This document shows, piece by piece, positions 9,387-19,393 of a stretch of DNA of 52,034 bases. Source of the DNA: Lentisphaerae bacterium ADurb.Bin242 (GTDB lineage Bacteria; Verrucomicrobiota; Lentisphaeria; Victivallales; UBA1829); the NCBI GenBank assembly GCA_002069785.1, contig MWCA01000034.1, positions 1 through 52,034 on the forward strand, read 5' to 3'. Position numbers and translations under genes: made by a program. The first letter of the stretch is position 1. Every line of letters starts with the position of its first letter. Under the pieces are notes generated by a model, which saw only the letters and a list, made by a program, of their open reading frames with translations, had not been told where the DNA came from and made no database searches.

Positions 9387-11393
9387 ATGCAAGTCAAAAA
9401 GAAACAGTATTTTGCCTACCGGTCCTTCTGGCCGGAACTGGAAACCATGAAGAAATTCCGTGAGACCGTGGGCGTGGACACGTTCAACGTCATGATCTCC
9501 AATACGGTCAATTCGCTGGGATTTCCCTATACGAAATATCCGCCCGTCTGGAAATGGAACGGCGTGTACGATCTGGACGCCTTCGACAAACAGCTGGACG
9601 ATGTGATCCGGGTTGTACCGGATGCGAAATTCCTCTGTATGCTCGATCTGAATACGCCTCCCTGGTGGACCCGTTATCTCGGGGCGTTCGGGGTGCGTTA
9701 CGACTCCTATTACGAACTGGGGAAGATCAGCGCTTCGGAGCTCTGGCGCAAGGACACCGCCGAGTACATGCGCACGGTCATGAAGCACGCGCAGGAGTGC
9801 TACGGCGACCGGATCGAAGCGTATGTCCTCGGCTGCGGCGGCGCTACCGAATGGCACGACCGTTCCCGCTCCGAGGAGAGCGTCTACCGGCTCGCCGCCT
9901 TCCGCAAATGGCAGAAGGCGCACAATCTGCCGCAAACCGACATCCCCGGACGGTTCCGCCGCGATTCGGGCTCTTATGATTTCTGCACGGATTACAAGGA
10001 CGTCAATACCTATTACAACGGAAACGATCCGACCGGCGGCGCGTATACGGAAGTGTTCCCGAATGGGTTCGGACTTTTCCGCTCGCCCGAAAAAGACCGG
10101 GACGTCATGGACTATTTCCGTTTCTGCAATGAGTTCAACGCGGAAACCGTCTCCTTTTTCCTGAAACGGGCGCGGGAGGCGATTCCCCCGGAGGTGGAAC
10201 TGGGTTGTTTCTTCGGATACTGTTTTTCGGCATGGACCATGACCGCGGGGCATCTGGCTTACGAAAAACTTCTGGAAAGCCCGAACCTCGATTTTGTGAT
10301 CGCCCCCGTCATCAATTACAGTATCGGCGACGGAAGCGTCAGCGCGACCGTGCACGAAACGGTTCCTTTGCACGGCAAACGCATGCTTCAGGAATTCGAC
10401 CAGAAATTGTGGTGCTACAACCGGAAACTATCCGACTGCTGCACCCTTCCCGACCCCAATCAGATGCAGGATATTTCCTGGAACAAGGACAACGGGGGCG
10501 CCGAACTTTCGAAAAAATTCACGTTCGGGGCGGGAAACGGCTGGAACACGCCGGAACGTTCCGCCGAGGGAATCAAACGCGACGGCGCCATGGCGATCAT
10601 CAACGGCGATTCGCTCTGGTGGTTCGACATGTGGGGCGGCTTCTATCAGCACCGCGAGGTCTTCGACGCGCTGAAAAGAGTCAAGGAAATCTGGGATTCC
10701 GAAGCGGGCGTCGGAGCGGACCCGGTGGCGGAAATCCTGCTGGTCATGGACCCTGAAAACATATATCTTCTCAATGACATGAACGAACGCTGCGGAACCT
10801 TTCACACATTGCCGGTCCATTTCCTCGGGAAAACCGGACTGCCGTATGAAGCCTGTTCTTTCCGCGACCTGGAAAAAATGGATACCGCCCGCTATAAGTT
10901 TGTGATTCTTTCGCACCCGTTCCGCCTGCTCCCGGAAAAATACGATCTTCTTCAAAAGAAGATTCTGAATTCCAACCGGACCATTCTATGGATGTACGGG
11001 CCGGTGATTGACAATAGCGGAAAATGGAACGAATCCAATGTGGAAAAAATCTGCGGAATTCCTTTCGCCGCTCCCGGAGTTCCGCAGAAACGGATGGCTG
11101 GCTGGACCAGTGCTTATATTTACCGTCCCGACCGCGAGCTGAATGAAAACATCCTGCGTGAACTTGCGCTTCAGGCCGGGTGCCATGAGTGGTGCGACCG
11201 GGCGCGTCCGCTTTATGCGAACAGCCGTCTGGTCTGCGTCCACACGGACAAAGGAGAGAGGCTGACAGTCCGTTTGAGGAAAAAATATGCCCGGATCGAA
11301 GAACTTTTCTCGGGCATGGAATGGACGAATGCACGGGAGGTCAAATTGAGTTCGCCGGACGTGAAAACCTTCCTTTTGAAATTGGAAGAATAG
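9387..11393 (+). CDS. GH42-like glycoside hydrolase (paralogue 1)
   Basis: A 668-residue protein without a signal peptide, so probably cytoplasmic. It has a TIM-barrel N-terminal half and a flavodoxin-like segment near the C-terminus (VAEILLVMDPENIY, YKFVILSHPFRLLPEKYD), the layout of GH42 beta-galactosidases. E155 in GGATEWHD occupies the place of the acid/base in the family's NE motif; E336 or D338 in LQEFDQK may be the partner. Start at 9387 chosen for its GGAAAG-type site; in-frame upstream codons lack one. It shares long collinear motifs with the protein at 12439 (GFPYTKYP, TEWHD, WWFDMWGG). It probably hydrolyses an oligosaccharide imported into the cell; substrate unknown. Confidence 0.78.
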   Translation: MQVKKKQYFAYRSFWPELETMKKFRETVGVDTFNVMISNTVNSLGFPYTKYPPVWKWNGVYDLDAFDKQLDDVIRVVPDAKFLCMLDLNTPPWWTRYLGAFGVRYDSYYELGKISASELWRKDTAEYMRTVMKHAQECYGDRIEAYVLGCGGATEWHDRSRSEESVYRLAAFRKWQKAHNLPQTDIPGRFRRDSGSYDFCTDYKDVNTYYNGNDPTGGAYTEVFPNGFGLFRSPEKDRDVMDYFRFCNEFNAETVSFFLKRAREAIPPEVELGCFFGYCFSAWTMTAGHLAYEKLLESPNLDFVIAPVINYSIGDGSVSATVHETVPLHGKRMLQEFDQKLWCYNRKLSDCCTLPDPNQMQDISWNKDNGGAELSKKFTFGAGNGWNTPERSAEGIKRDGAMAIINGDSLWWFDMWGGFYQHREVFDALKRVKEIWDSEAGVGADPVAEILLVMDPENIYLLNDMNERCGTFHTLPVHFLGKTGLPYEACSFRDLEKMDTARYKFVILSHPFRLLPEKYDLLQKKILNSNRTILWMYGPVIDNSGKWNESNVEKICGIPFAAPGVPQKRMAGWTSAYIYRPDRELNENILRELALQAGCHEWCDRARPLYANSRLVCVHTDKGERLTVRLRKKYARIEELFSGMEWTNAREVKLSSPDVKTFLLKLEE

Positions 11394-11519
11394 AGTCCGT
11401 AAGCACGAAGCAGTTTGGAACAGCAATTCAGGAAACGGAAAATGCAAATCAGGAATCCCGGGACACTGTCTCCCAATAGGAAATCTTCGGACAAAAAACA
11501 GTTTTCTCCCGTTTCCCTA

Positions 11520-11548
11520 TTGTAAAAAACTTTTTACCAGCATATAAT
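11520..11548 (+). promoter_or_regulatory. Strong sigma70 promoter with palindromic spacer
   Basis: TTGTAA (11520-11525), 17-base spacer and a perfect TATAAT (11543-11548). The bases 11522-11537, overlapping the -35 and spacer, read GTAAAAA-AC-TTTTTAC, a 7-base perfect inverted repeat that could be a repressor site. Transcription probably starts near 11555. Confidence 0.72.
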
Positions 11549-11554
11549 TAAATA

Positions 11555-11662
11555 ATAGAAGAGGCGGACTCTTTCGGAAAAGAGATGCCGATCCGCGGCA
11601 TTTCCGTCGCGGAATTGAACTGGAACACAACCCGATACTCTTACAATGAAAAAGGATTTTCA
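11555..11662 (+). promoter_or_regulatory. Structured leader with three contiguous hairpins
   Basis: The leader between the predicted start and the SIS gene holds three hairpins back to back: CTCTTT-cgga-AAAGAG (11569-11584), ATGCCG-atccg-CGGCAT (11585-11601) and TTCCG-tcg-CGGAA (11602-11614). The remaining 48 bases up to the ATG are less structured. It does not match a riboswitch class that I recognise. Confidence 0.5.
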
Positions 11663-12421
11663 ATGAGCAAACTGATCGAGGAATACACTTCCACCGTGAC
11701 GAAGCTGCTGGAAACGATCGCCGGTGAAGAAGAATCCCGGATTCTGAAAGCCGCCGAACTTCTTTCCGATAAGGTCATGGAAGGACGGCTGATCAATATT
11801 TTCGGAGCGGGCGGCCATTCCGCCATCGCCGCGATGGAAATTTTCTGGCGGGCGGGCGGATTGGCCCAGGTCAACGCCATGTTTCCCGCCGGCACCAACA
11901 TTGTTTCAGCCCAGCCGACCACCGCCAAAGTCACGGGATTGGCCCCCTATATTCTGAATTTTTACGATGTCAGCAAGGACGATGTACTCATTCTTGTGAA
12001 TTTCTACGGACTCAATATCATTTCCGTGGATGTCGCGGTCGAGGCGAAAAAGCGCGGTGTTCAGCTCATCACGGTCAATGCGCACAAGTTTGCGAAAAAG
12101 GTGCCGGAGGATTTCGTGTGGCGTCATCCGAATAAAAAGAACATCAATGATTTTGCCGATATCGCAATCGACAATCATGTGCCGTACCCGGACGCGGTAC
12201 TGAAGATCGACGGCATCGAGGAGGAGGTCGGGCCCACCGCCACCACGCTGACCTGTTTCACGCTCAACCTGATGATGGCCGAGACCATCCGGCTCATCAA
12301 GGAAAAAGGCGGAAAGCCGGAAATCTGGGTCAGCAACAACATCCCCGGCTGCGACGAGCACAACAAACCCATCCACGACAAATACCGGAAACGGGTCCAT
12401 CACCTGTATCCCGTATGGTAA
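11663..12421 (+). CDS. SIS-domain sugar isomerase-like protein (UPF0309 type)
   Basis: A 252-residue cytoplasmic protein with one SIS domain, the fold that binds phosphosugars in isomerases and regulators. The diagnostic stretch is IFGAGGHS (47-54) followed by EIFWRAGGLAQVNAMFPAG, matching the UPF0309/COG4821 group. Start at 11663 chosen because AAAGGA lies six bases upstream; earlier in-frame codons have no ribosome site. It heads a unit driven by a strong promoter with a structured leader, and its stop codon is 17 bases before the next start. It probably acts on a phosphosugar made from the glycan degraded by this cluster; the reaction is not known. Confidence 0.85.
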   Translation: MSKLIEEYTSTVTKLLETIAGEEESRILKAAELLSDKVMEGRLINIFGAGGHSAIAAMEIFWRAGGLAQVNAMFPAGTNIVSAQPTTAKVTGLAPYILNFYDVSKDDVLILVNFYGLNIISVDVAVEAKKRGVQLITVNAHKFAKKVPEDFVWRHPNKKNINDFADIAIDNHVPYPDAVLKIDGIEEEVGPTATTLTCFTLNLMMAETIRLIKEKGGKPEIWVSNNIPGCDEHNKPIHDKYRKRVHHLYPVW

Positions 12422-12438
12422 AGAAGGGAACCGCTGAA

Positions 12439-14367
12439 ATGCAGTCGAAACCACGTTTTATGGGATACAGAACTTTTTATCCGGAAAAGGAAACGCTGAA
12501 ACGGCTGCGCGAGGCCGGGATTGACCTCTATTCGATCATGGTGTCCAACGCCTTCAACGCGCTTGGATATCCCTACACGAAATATCCGATGGTCTGGACG
12601 GCGCCGGGGACTCTCGACCTTGCCGCCGCCGAAGCGCCCTACCGGGATATCCTCCAGGAAATTCCCGATGCGAAATTCATTTGCAACATCGACTTGAACG
12701 TGCCTCTCTGGTGGGTCCGTTTCCTGGGCGCGCACGGAGCCCGGCTGGATTCTTACTACGAAGTCGGCAAGCTGGCGGAATCGGCTTTCTGGCGAAGTGA
12801 AATCCGGTGGTATCTCCAGTCGGTGCTGTCTCATCTGAACCGGACCTTCCGCGGTCACATCGTCGCGTTCCATCTCCAGTGCGGCGGAGGAACGGAGTGG
12901 CATGACCGGTGCCGAGGCGGGGAAAGCCTCTATCGCTTTCACGGGTTCCGCCGCTGGATGAAGGAGCGTCACGGCGTTGAAAACGCCGATATCCCTTCGA
13001 TGGGGCGCCGGGAATACGGTCGGCGTGAGTTTTTCATTCCGTGCCGGAATGAACATGGATATTGGTATGGATACAAACCGGGGAAGGAAGTCGATGAACT
13101 CCTGTTCGGCGATGCCGGCGGTCTTTTCTATGATCCGGCGGAACAGTGGGATGTGATCGAATATTTCCGCTATTGCAACGAGAGCCTGGCCGACGCCATC
13201 ATCGAATTTCTCGGAACGGCGCGCGGCTGCGTGGATGATGACGTCCAACTGGGGATTACGTACGGATATGTGGTGCAGGAGGGACAATACAATCTGAGCT
13301 GTTCCGGGCACATGGCGTATGAACGGATTCTCCGCTCCGGCCTGGCCGATTTCATGTACGGGCCCGCTTCGGCCCGGATGGGAGAAGGCAGTTCCGTGCA
13401 GGTGGCGGCCGGAACCATGCACGCATACGGAAAACAGGCGCTTAACTGCGTCGACACAAAAACCCACACCAGCAAAGGACCGGACGGAAAGCCGATTTTC
13501 CAGCCGTGGGTGACGCAGCGCAACGACCGGGAGGTCGCCGCCGGAATCAAACGGGCCATCGGTCATAATCTGGCGGAGCAGAACTGCATGCTTTTCTTCG
13601 ATTTGTGGGGCGGTTCATACAGTCCGGAGTCAATCCGCATCATGGGACAGGGGAAAAAGTTGTGGGATCGGTTTGTCCACAGACAACTGCGCGAAGTCAG
13701 CGAAATTCTGATGGTGGTGGACCCGGACAATATTTATGCAATCAACAATCTCCATCCTGCATCCGCCTATTTTACTTCGCCCTGGAAAAAACTTCTGGAC
13801 ACTTCCGGCGCTCCGTTTTCATGCGCTTCCTTCGATGATCTTCCGAAACTGGAGATGAAGCGTTTCAAAACAGTGATTTTTTGTCATCCCTTCCGGCTGG
13901 GGCCGGAAAAACGGGAAATCCTGGAACACCATGTCTGCCGGGACAACCGCACCGTCTGCTGGACCTACGGACCGGGAATCATCGGCGAAAACGGCTGGGA
14001 CGAGAAAAATGTCGAAGCGTTCTGCGGAAAGCCTTTCGGAACCCCGGGGCTTCCGGCAACGGCGCACGGGACCTGGAATTCCGTTTATGTTCACAATCCG
14101 GCGTCGATTCAGAAAGAGGAATTCCGGGAGTTGCTGAAACAGGCGGGTGTCTTTTTCTACTGCGACAAACCGCGCCCGGTGTTCGCCAATGAGAAAATCG
14201 TTGCCGTGCATACCGCTGTCGCGGAGACGCTGCGAATCGTTTTTCCAGAACGCCACGCCCTCGTCACGGAGGCGTTCAGCGGCGCGGTTTTCAAGGATAC
14301 GGATATCGTGAACTATGAGTTTTCCGGGCCGGACACGGCGGTGTTTGTGCTCGATGAGCCATTATGA
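12439..14367 (+). CDS. GH42-like glycoside hydrolase (paralogue 2)
   Basis: A 642-residue paralogue of the protein at 9387, also without a signal peptide. Shared segments include LGYPYTKYPMVW, IDLNVPLWW, QCGGGTEWHDRC (E153 as candidate acid/base), LFFDLWGG and the flavodoxin-like VSEILMVVDPDNIYAINN. The position of E336 in paralogue 1 is Cys here (LNCVDTKTH), while the following Asp is kept. An ATG at 12415 overlaps the preceding stop codon, but the ATG at 12439 is preferred because AAGAAGGG lies nine bases upstream. It sits between the SIS gene and a metallohydrolase gene, suggesting intracellular breakdown of the same oligosaccharide. Confidence 0.78.
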   Translation: MQSKPRFMGYRTFYPEKETLKRLREAGIDLYSIMVSNAFNALGYPYTKYPMVWTAPGTLDLAAAEAPYRDILQEIPDAKFICNIDLNVPLWWVRFLGAHGARLDSYYEVGKLAESAFWRSEIRWYLQSVLSHLNRTFRGHIVAFHLQCGGGTEWHDRCRGGESLYRFHGFRRWMKERHGVENADIPSMGRREYGRREFFIPCRNEHGYWYGYKPGKEVDELLFGDAGGLFYDPAEQWDVIEYFRYCNESLADAIIEFLGTARGCVDDDVQLGITYGYVVQEGQYNLSCSGHMAYERILRSGLADFMYGPASARMGEGSSVQVAAGTMHAYGKQALNCVDTKTHTSKGPDGKPIFQPWVTQRNDREVAAGIKRAIGHNLAEQNCMLFFDLWGGSYSPESIRIMGQGKKLWDRFVHRQLREVSEILMVVDPDNIYAINNLHPASAYFTSPWKKLLDTSGAPFSCASFDDLPKLEMKRFKTVIFCHPFRLGPEKREILEHHVCRDNRTVCWTYGPGIIGENGWDEKNVEAFCGKPFGTPGLPATAHGTWNSVYVHNPASIQKEEFRELLKQAGVFFYCDKPRPVFANEKIVAVHTAVAETLRIVFPERHALVTEAFSGAVFKDTDIVNYEFSGPDTAVFVLDEPL

Positions 14368-14380
14368 AACGGAGAAGAAT

Positions 14381-15361
14381 ATGAACCGGATCGTGAAAAC
14401 ATTTCTGGAGATGCCGGAATACTGCGGGAATCTGAAGCTCCGCCTGCCGCTCTGGATTGCGGAGGGCAGCCCCGGAAAAAGTGTGTTCCTCTGTGCGGCG
14501 CAGCACGGACGCGAACTGCACGGTACCGCCGCTCTTTCCGAAGTTTTTTCCGAACTCCCGGAAATTCCCCTGACCGGAACTGTCGTCATGATGCCGTTGA
14601 TGAATCCGCTTGGCGTGCGGATGCGCATGCAGGATTTCCCGTCCGAGGAGTCGCGTATTTCGAACCGGAAGCATTACGGTCCTGAATGCAACATGAACCG
14701 TCTCTGGACGCCTGGCGGCATGCCCGGCTCCGTGCAAAGCGCATTGACCTCTCTCATTTATGAGCGCCATGTGAAGAATGCGGACGCGGTTCTGGACATT
14801 CACGGCTGGAACGGGGGTTCCTCGGCCTGGAGCAACGAAGCCTGCCTGGAAACCCTGTTGAAGCTGGGACTGCGGATGGTTTCCATCGCGGAATCCGATT
14901 CCGGAGGAATGCTTGTCCAGCGCGCGAGGGAGGATGGGAAGGCCGCCTTCACGGTGGAGATTGAACAGCAGAACCGGATTGTTCCGTCAGGTCATCGCCT
15001 GGCCTGCCGGATTGTCCGCAACTTCCTGAAAGCATACGGGGTGATTCCCGGAAGTCCGGAGCTGCCGCGGGAGCAATTTGTCCGGCGCGCATCCGGCGAT
15101 CTTTTTCTCGAAGCCCCGGTCACCGGGCTGGCGGTGCCGCTTTTCGAGGCGCAGGAGGTGGTTCCCGCGGGAGCGGAATATCTCCGGATTCTTTCCGTTG
15201 AGACCGGGGAGGTACTGTGGAAATATGTTACGGAAGAAGAGTATCTCTCCGTCTATTCGGGAACTTTTCAGACCGGTCCGGGAAGCGAGGCCACTTCGAT
15301 AGTGGAGAAAGGAATGCCGATTGCCCATCTGACCCGGGCGGAACGGATTATCAACAATTGA
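14381..15361 (+). CDS. AstE/AspA-type zinc metallohydrolase (M14 superfamily)
   Basis: A 326-residue cytoplasmic protein of the succinylglutamate desuccinylase/aspartoacylase family, zinc enzymes related to carboxypeptidases that cut acyl-amide bonds. Zinc ligands are visible as H42-x2-E45 (AAQHGRE) and H141 (LDIHGW); N104-M-N-R107 gives the substrate-binding Asn/Arg, and E193 or E195 (TVEIEQQ) is the catalytic Glu. ATG 14381 follows ACGGAGAAG at a good distance; in-frame ATGs upstream overlap the previous gene. Within this glycan unit it may remove an acyl-amide or amino-acid substituent from a sugar. Substrate is inferred only. Confidence 0.8.
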   Translation: MNRIVKTFLEMPEYCGNLKLRLPLWIAEGSPGKSVFLCAAQHGRELHGTAALSEVFSELPEIPLTGTVVMMPLMNPLGVRMRMQDFPSEESRISNRKHYGPECNMNRLWTPGGMPGSVQSALTSLIYERHVKNADAVLDIHGWNGGSSAWSNEACLETLLKLGLRMVSIAESDSGGMLVQRAREDGKAAFTVEIEQQNRIVPSGHRLACRIVRNFLKAYGVIPGSPELPREQFVRRASGDLFLEAPVTGLAVPLFEAQEVVPAGAEYLRILSVETGEVLWKYVTEEEYLSVYSGTFQTGPGSEATSIVEKGMPIAHLTRAERIINN

Positions 15362-15384
15362 ATTTCATTGAAGGAGGAAGAATT

Positions 15385-16212
15385 ATGGAGAAGAAAACAC
15401 AGCGCGCATCCATCGTGGTTTCCGTTTCGAAATTCCGGTTCTCCGCAGGCGGACGGTCATGCGGTTCCGGGAGGGCGGGCCGGAGATTTTTTGCCGGAAC
15501 CGGAGACTGTTTTACATTAATCGAACTTCTGATCGTGATTGCGATCATCGCGATTCTGGCCGCTCTGCTCCTGCCTGCCCTTAATTCGGCTCGCGAGAGA
15601 GCCAAATCGCTTCAATGCATGAATAACCTGAAACAATGTGCAATGACATTTCACGGTTATGCGCTGGACAACAGCGACTTCATGCCGTATGCAACGTCTC
15701 CCAACGCGACGGACGAAGCCGTCCGGACGTTTCAACTTGCAACCCTGGTGAACCTGATGCGCATTCCGCAGAAAACACTGCGATACGGCTCCCACCCGCT
15801 GCGCTGTCCCTCGAACGAGGCGCCCGCGACCACGGATACTCCGGAATGCCGTCTCTGGTACAACCCCGGTTCCAGCAATCTGGTCTATTACAGCTACTGC
15901 TTCAGCCGGTATATATTCACCTCCAATGTCTACGGCACGCAGCCGCTGCGTCTGTCCATCTTCAAACAGCCGTCGCGAACCATCATGTCCGCAGACGGCT
16001 ACCAGCCGGCGCTTCATTATGCAACACAGGCATTTGTCGTTGCCCATATGCGGACTTTCAATGTGTCATGGCTGGACGGACATGTCGCGCTTGAAAAGTC
16101 CAGACTGCCCAATAAGACTGAAATCGGCAAGCTGGAAGTGCCGAACCGATATCATTTTCAGACGTCCTCCATCAAAATCGCACCATGGAATTATCCGCTC
16201 GGAACATTCTGA
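15385..16212 (+). CDS. Prepilin-like protein with long leader and H-X9-DG motif
   Basis: A 275-residue protein. The prepilin helix [20 protein letters not shown] starts at F43, after an unusually long 42-residue leader that is Arg/Gly-rich and ends GTGDC, so the -1 residue is Cys. The motif H-X9-DG is present ([14 protein letters not shown]). The ATG follows AAGGAGG at ideal spacing, so the long leader appears genuine, although an internal start closer to the helix cannot be excluded. It lies directly before a DUF4838 gene (15 bases between them), the same pairing as at 5584/8547 and 44101/47071. Function unknown; probably an inner-membrane-anchored pseudopilin. Confidence 0.85.
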   Translation: MEKKTQRASIVVSVSKFRFSAGGRSCGSGRAGRRFFAGTGDCFTLIELLIVIAIIAILAALLLPALNSARERAKSLQCMNNLKQCAMTFHGYALDNSDFMPYATSPNATDEAVRTFQLATLVNLMRIPQKTLRYGSHPLRCPSNEAPATTDTPECRLWYNPGSSNLVYYSYCFSRYIFTSNVYGTQPLRLSIFKQPSRTIMSADGYQPALHYATQAFVVAHMRTFNVSWLDGHVALEKSRLPNKTEIGKLEVPNRYHFQTSSIKIAPWNYPLGTF

Positions 16213-16227
16213 ACAGGAACACATCGC

Positions 16228-19200
16228 ATGAAAACCTCCGTTTATCTGTTTCTCTTCATACTGTGCATGGCAGTTTCCGGATATGACTATGAACTGGTCA
16301 AGGACGGGAAGCCTGCCGCAGTTATCGTCACCGGGAAGAATCCGGTCAAGTCTGTCCTTTTTGCCGCCGCGGAACTCAACGCACATATCCGGCTTATCAC
16401 CGGAACGGAACTGCCGGTCAGGGAAACCGCTGCCGGGGAAGGCGTCCGGATTCATCTGGGAGAGACATCGGCCGCCGGGGAACCCGGACTTGTTCAAGCC
16501 CCTTTCAAAGAGCTCGAGCATGCGGTCATGTTCCGCAAGGACAGAATTTACCTTGCCGGAAAAGACCGGGCGGACCATTCCCCGTTCCGCTACACCCGGA
16601 AAATCCCGGAAGGAACCGTTTACGATTATCGAACCTGGCCGAACATGTACGATGAACGGGGCACACTGAATGCGGTTTATGACTTTCTGGAAACGCATCT
16701 GGGCATCCGCTGGTTCGACCAGACCGAGTTCGGAACCGATTTCACCCCGGCCGCGACTCTCCGGGTTCATTCAGCCCCGGATAAAAGGGCGATTCCCGCA
16801 TTCGAAGACATTCAGCCATACTCTCTCGGACATCGGACTGTTTCCCTGTGGCATGAGAAGTCGAAAGGATTCGCGGAATGGGAAAAAGCGGCCTATCCGG
16901 ACCTTTGCGTCCGGTTCCCGGATTTTTCCCGGCGTCACAATCTCGGATATCAGCCGCTCTTCCTGCTGTTCGGATTCCGCCACCGGATCGGAGGCAGACT
17001 TTTCGGCGTCAATCATTCGCTTTACAGTTATTACGATCGTTTTCTCAAGACACATCCGGAATTTTTTGCGAAAGGCTACCCCGATGCGAAACGTCCGCCC
17101 CAGATGTGTTATTCCAATCCGGCCCTGATCCAGCAGGTCGTCGAGGATGCGAAACAGTGGTTCAGCGGATACGACGCGGCCAAAGGGAAAGAACTTGACA
17201 AAACGCGTTCGGACATTGATTTCTCTCACTATGCGGTCTGTCCGATGGACAACAGTTCCTATTGCAAGTGCGATCTCTGCAAAGGAAAGGTCATTCAGAA
17301 AACAGCTCCGTTTTTTGCGAACGGAAATGCCAGCGATTATATCTGGACATTCATCAACAATGTGGCGGAAAAGTGCAAAAAAGAGCTTCCGGGAAAACGC
17401 ATCGGCGCAATCGCGTATGCGGCCTATGCGCAGCGGCCGGAATTTCCGGTGGAGGATAACATTGATGTCCGGGTCTGCATGCATATCCGCGAGGTTTACG
17501 ATCGTCCCCGCATGGAAAACGATGAGAAGAACCTCCGCGACTGGAGCCGTGACCGCGGAACGTATGCATGGGTCTACTTCGGACCTCACACATGGCGCGA
17601 AAACGGAAAAGGCTGGAAGGAAGGTTCCTATCATGTGTTTCCCGCATTTTTCGCACATTCGCTTTCCCGTTCCCTGAAACTTTACCATTCGCTCGGCGTG
17701 AAGGGGATTTTCATGGAAGGGTTCGGCTACAATGTCGAAGCCTATGCCGGATTTGAACTTTTGAAGAATCCCGAACGAAATGCGGATGAAATTCTGAAGG
17801 AATATTTTACCCGGATGTACGGCCCGGCGGGTCCGGCGCTCGAACGTTTCTACAACAAGGTGGAGAAGGTCTACTCCGATCCGGAGAATTTCATCCGCAA
17901 CGGCAATGTGGAACAGATTTATTGGGGTTTCCGCGGCTCCCGGCGGAATATGGAATCTTTCCGCGTGGAAATCGAGGAGGCTGAAAAGGCCATTGCAAAT
18001 GCTTCGGAAGTACAGAAGAAGCGGTTCGAAAATTTCAAGCTGTCCACCTGGAATTACATGCTGGAAGGGAAAAAGAAAGCGGAAAAAACATCCTTCAACT
18101 GGACGGCTTCCGCCGTTTGTCCCCTTTCTTCAATCTCCTGCGGCGGGGATGTCTCCAAAGTGGACTGGTCCGATGCACAGGAGTTTTACCAGTTCAATGG
18201 GGAGACAGGGGAGGGAACCCGCCGGAAAGTGGTTCTTTCCCTGAAGCATGACGGAAAGTATCTGTATCTCCGTTTCAGGGAAAAAGGACTCGCCGGGGCT
18301 CCGTCGCCGGGAGAGGGACTGGTTTTCTTCTTTTCTCCCGACATGAAACAGCCCATGCGGAAGTTCTTCATTTCCCGAGACGGAAAAAGCGGGAAGGAAT
18401 CATTCCGGGACGGAGAATGGGAACTTCTTTCCGCAATTTCTTTTGAAGCGCTGGGCGTTGCAAACCGGAAACAGAATGCCCGTTTCAACGCTGTCCGGGC
18501 GGATGCCGGGAAGTTGGACGAACCCGGAATCAACTTCAAAAGGGGCTGCGTCCTTTCTTTTGAGGAAAAACTTCCCGGAAAACAAACTCCCGGAGAGGCG
18601 GGGTTGATCGGCGACTGGGATTTCGGCGGGAACGGCACGGAAATACATGACCGTTCCCCCATGAAGAATCACGGCCGGGCCGTCAATATGCCGCAGCGGG
18701 TGGAGGGTCCTTTCGGTACCGCTCTGCGGATGGAACGCACCATGCTCGGCCCCCAATATGTGGAAATCGAAAAAGCGGCGGGTTTCCGCAATCTGAAGGA
18801 ATTCACTGTTCTGGCATGGGTGAAACTCAAGGAGATATTTCCGGGGGAAAAACTGGCCTATCCATGTATTCTCGGTGGAGACGGAGAGCTGATTGCCTTT
18901 GCGGTGGTTCCCAACTATGCCAATGTCAAATTCCGGAATCCGAACGACGCGGGGAAGCCTCACTATTCATGGGGAGCCGACCGTTTCGTCGGATACGGGA
19001 AATGGCAGCAGGTCGGAATGGTTTACGATGGAAAACTCTTCCGGACATTCGTCAACGGGCGGATCAGCGCAGGCGCCGTCCGTTCCGGAGGGCAGGAAGG
19101 GCTGGCCTGGGACAACGAGGGAAAACGTCTGCTGATCGGGCAGCATCCGGGAGGCAATGTATCCTATTCCTTCCGCGGGGAACTGGGGAGGGTGAAAGTC

Positions 19201-19287
19201 TATGCGCGGGCCTTGACGCCGGAAGAAATCTTTGCCGGATACGCGGAGGAGGCGAAAAAAGTTTCAGGCTTCGAGCAGGGAAAGTAA
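16228..19287 (+). CDS. DUF4838 secreted protein with C-terminal LamG module
   Basis: A 1019-residue protein with a signal peptide (about 1-18). Residues 20-185 form the GH67-like N-terminal domain (AAAELNAHIRLITGTELPV). The DUF4838 barrel carries C346-x-C348-x2-C351 (MDNSSYCKCDLC). A short beta-sandwich region (about 650-760) is followed by a complete LamG module at about 790-1005 (GLIGDWDFGG, FTVLAWVKL, WQQVGMVYDG, RVKVYARALTPEEI). The LamG end distinguishes it from the CBM9-ended relatives and suggests a different glycan target. It follows a prepilin-like gene and is followed by a second DUF4838 gene with only 106 bases between. Confidence 0.87.
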   Translation: MKTSVYLFLFILCMAVSGYDYELVKDGKPAAVIVTGKNPVKSVLFAAAELNAHIRLITGTELPVRETAAGEGVRIHLGETSAAGEPGLVQAPFKELEHAVMFRKDRIYLAGKDRADHSPFRYTRKIPEGTVYDYRTWPNMYDERGTLNAVYDFLETHLGIRWFDQTEFGTDFTPAATLRVHSAPDKRAIPAFEDIQPYSLGHRTVSLWHEKSKGFAEWEKAAYPDLCVRFPDFSRRHNLGYQPLFLLFGFRHRIGGRLFGVNHSLYSYYDRFLKTHPEFFAKGYPDAKRPPQMCYSNPALIQQVVEDAKQWFSGYDAAKGKELDKTRSDIDFSHYAVCPMDNSSYCKCDLCKGKVIQKTAPFFANGNASDYIWTFINNVAEKCKKELPGKRIGAIAYAAYAQRPEFPVEDNIDVRVCMHIREVYDRPRMENDEKNLRDWSRDRGTYAWVYFGPHTWRENGKGWKEGSYHVFPAFFAHSLSRSLKLYHSLGVKGIFMEGFGYNVEAYAGFELLKNPERNADEILKEYFTRMYGPAGPALERFYNKVEKVYSDPENFIRNGNVEQIYWGFRGSRRNMESFRVEIEEAEKAIANASEVQKKRFENFKLSTWNYMLEGKKKAEKTSFNWTASAVCPLSSISCGGDVSKVDWSDAQEFYQFNGETGEGTRRKVVLSLKHDGKYLYLRFREKGLAGAPSPGEGLVFFFSPDMKQPMRKFFISRDGKSGKESFRDGEWELLSAISFEALGVANRKQNARFNAVRADAGKLDEPGINFKRGCVLSFEEKLPGKQTPGEAGLIGDWDFGGNGTEIHDRSPMKNHGRAVNMPQRVEGPFGTALRMERTMLGPQYVEIEKAAGFRNLKEFTVLAWVKLKEIFPGEKLAYPCILGGDGELIAFAVVPNYANVKFRNPNDAGKPHYSWGADRFVGYGKWQQVGMVYDGKLFRTFVNGRISAGAVRSGGQEGLAWDNEGKRLLIGQHPGGNVSYSFRGELGRVKVYARALTPEEIFAGYAEEAKKVSGFEQGK

Positions 19288-19393
19288 GCATGTGTCCGCA
19301 TCGTCTGAATACATGGCCGCCAAGCTGTTTTGAAGAAGGGCATTTCGTCCGCGGCTGATCGGAAAAAAACAAAAAAAAGAGGGGAAAGATTGA

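Noticed and set aside
12415..12438. Overlapping ATG at 12415 as start of the second GH42-like gene
   Set aside because: ATG 12439 has a better-placed ribosome site and the homology to the paralogue begins there.
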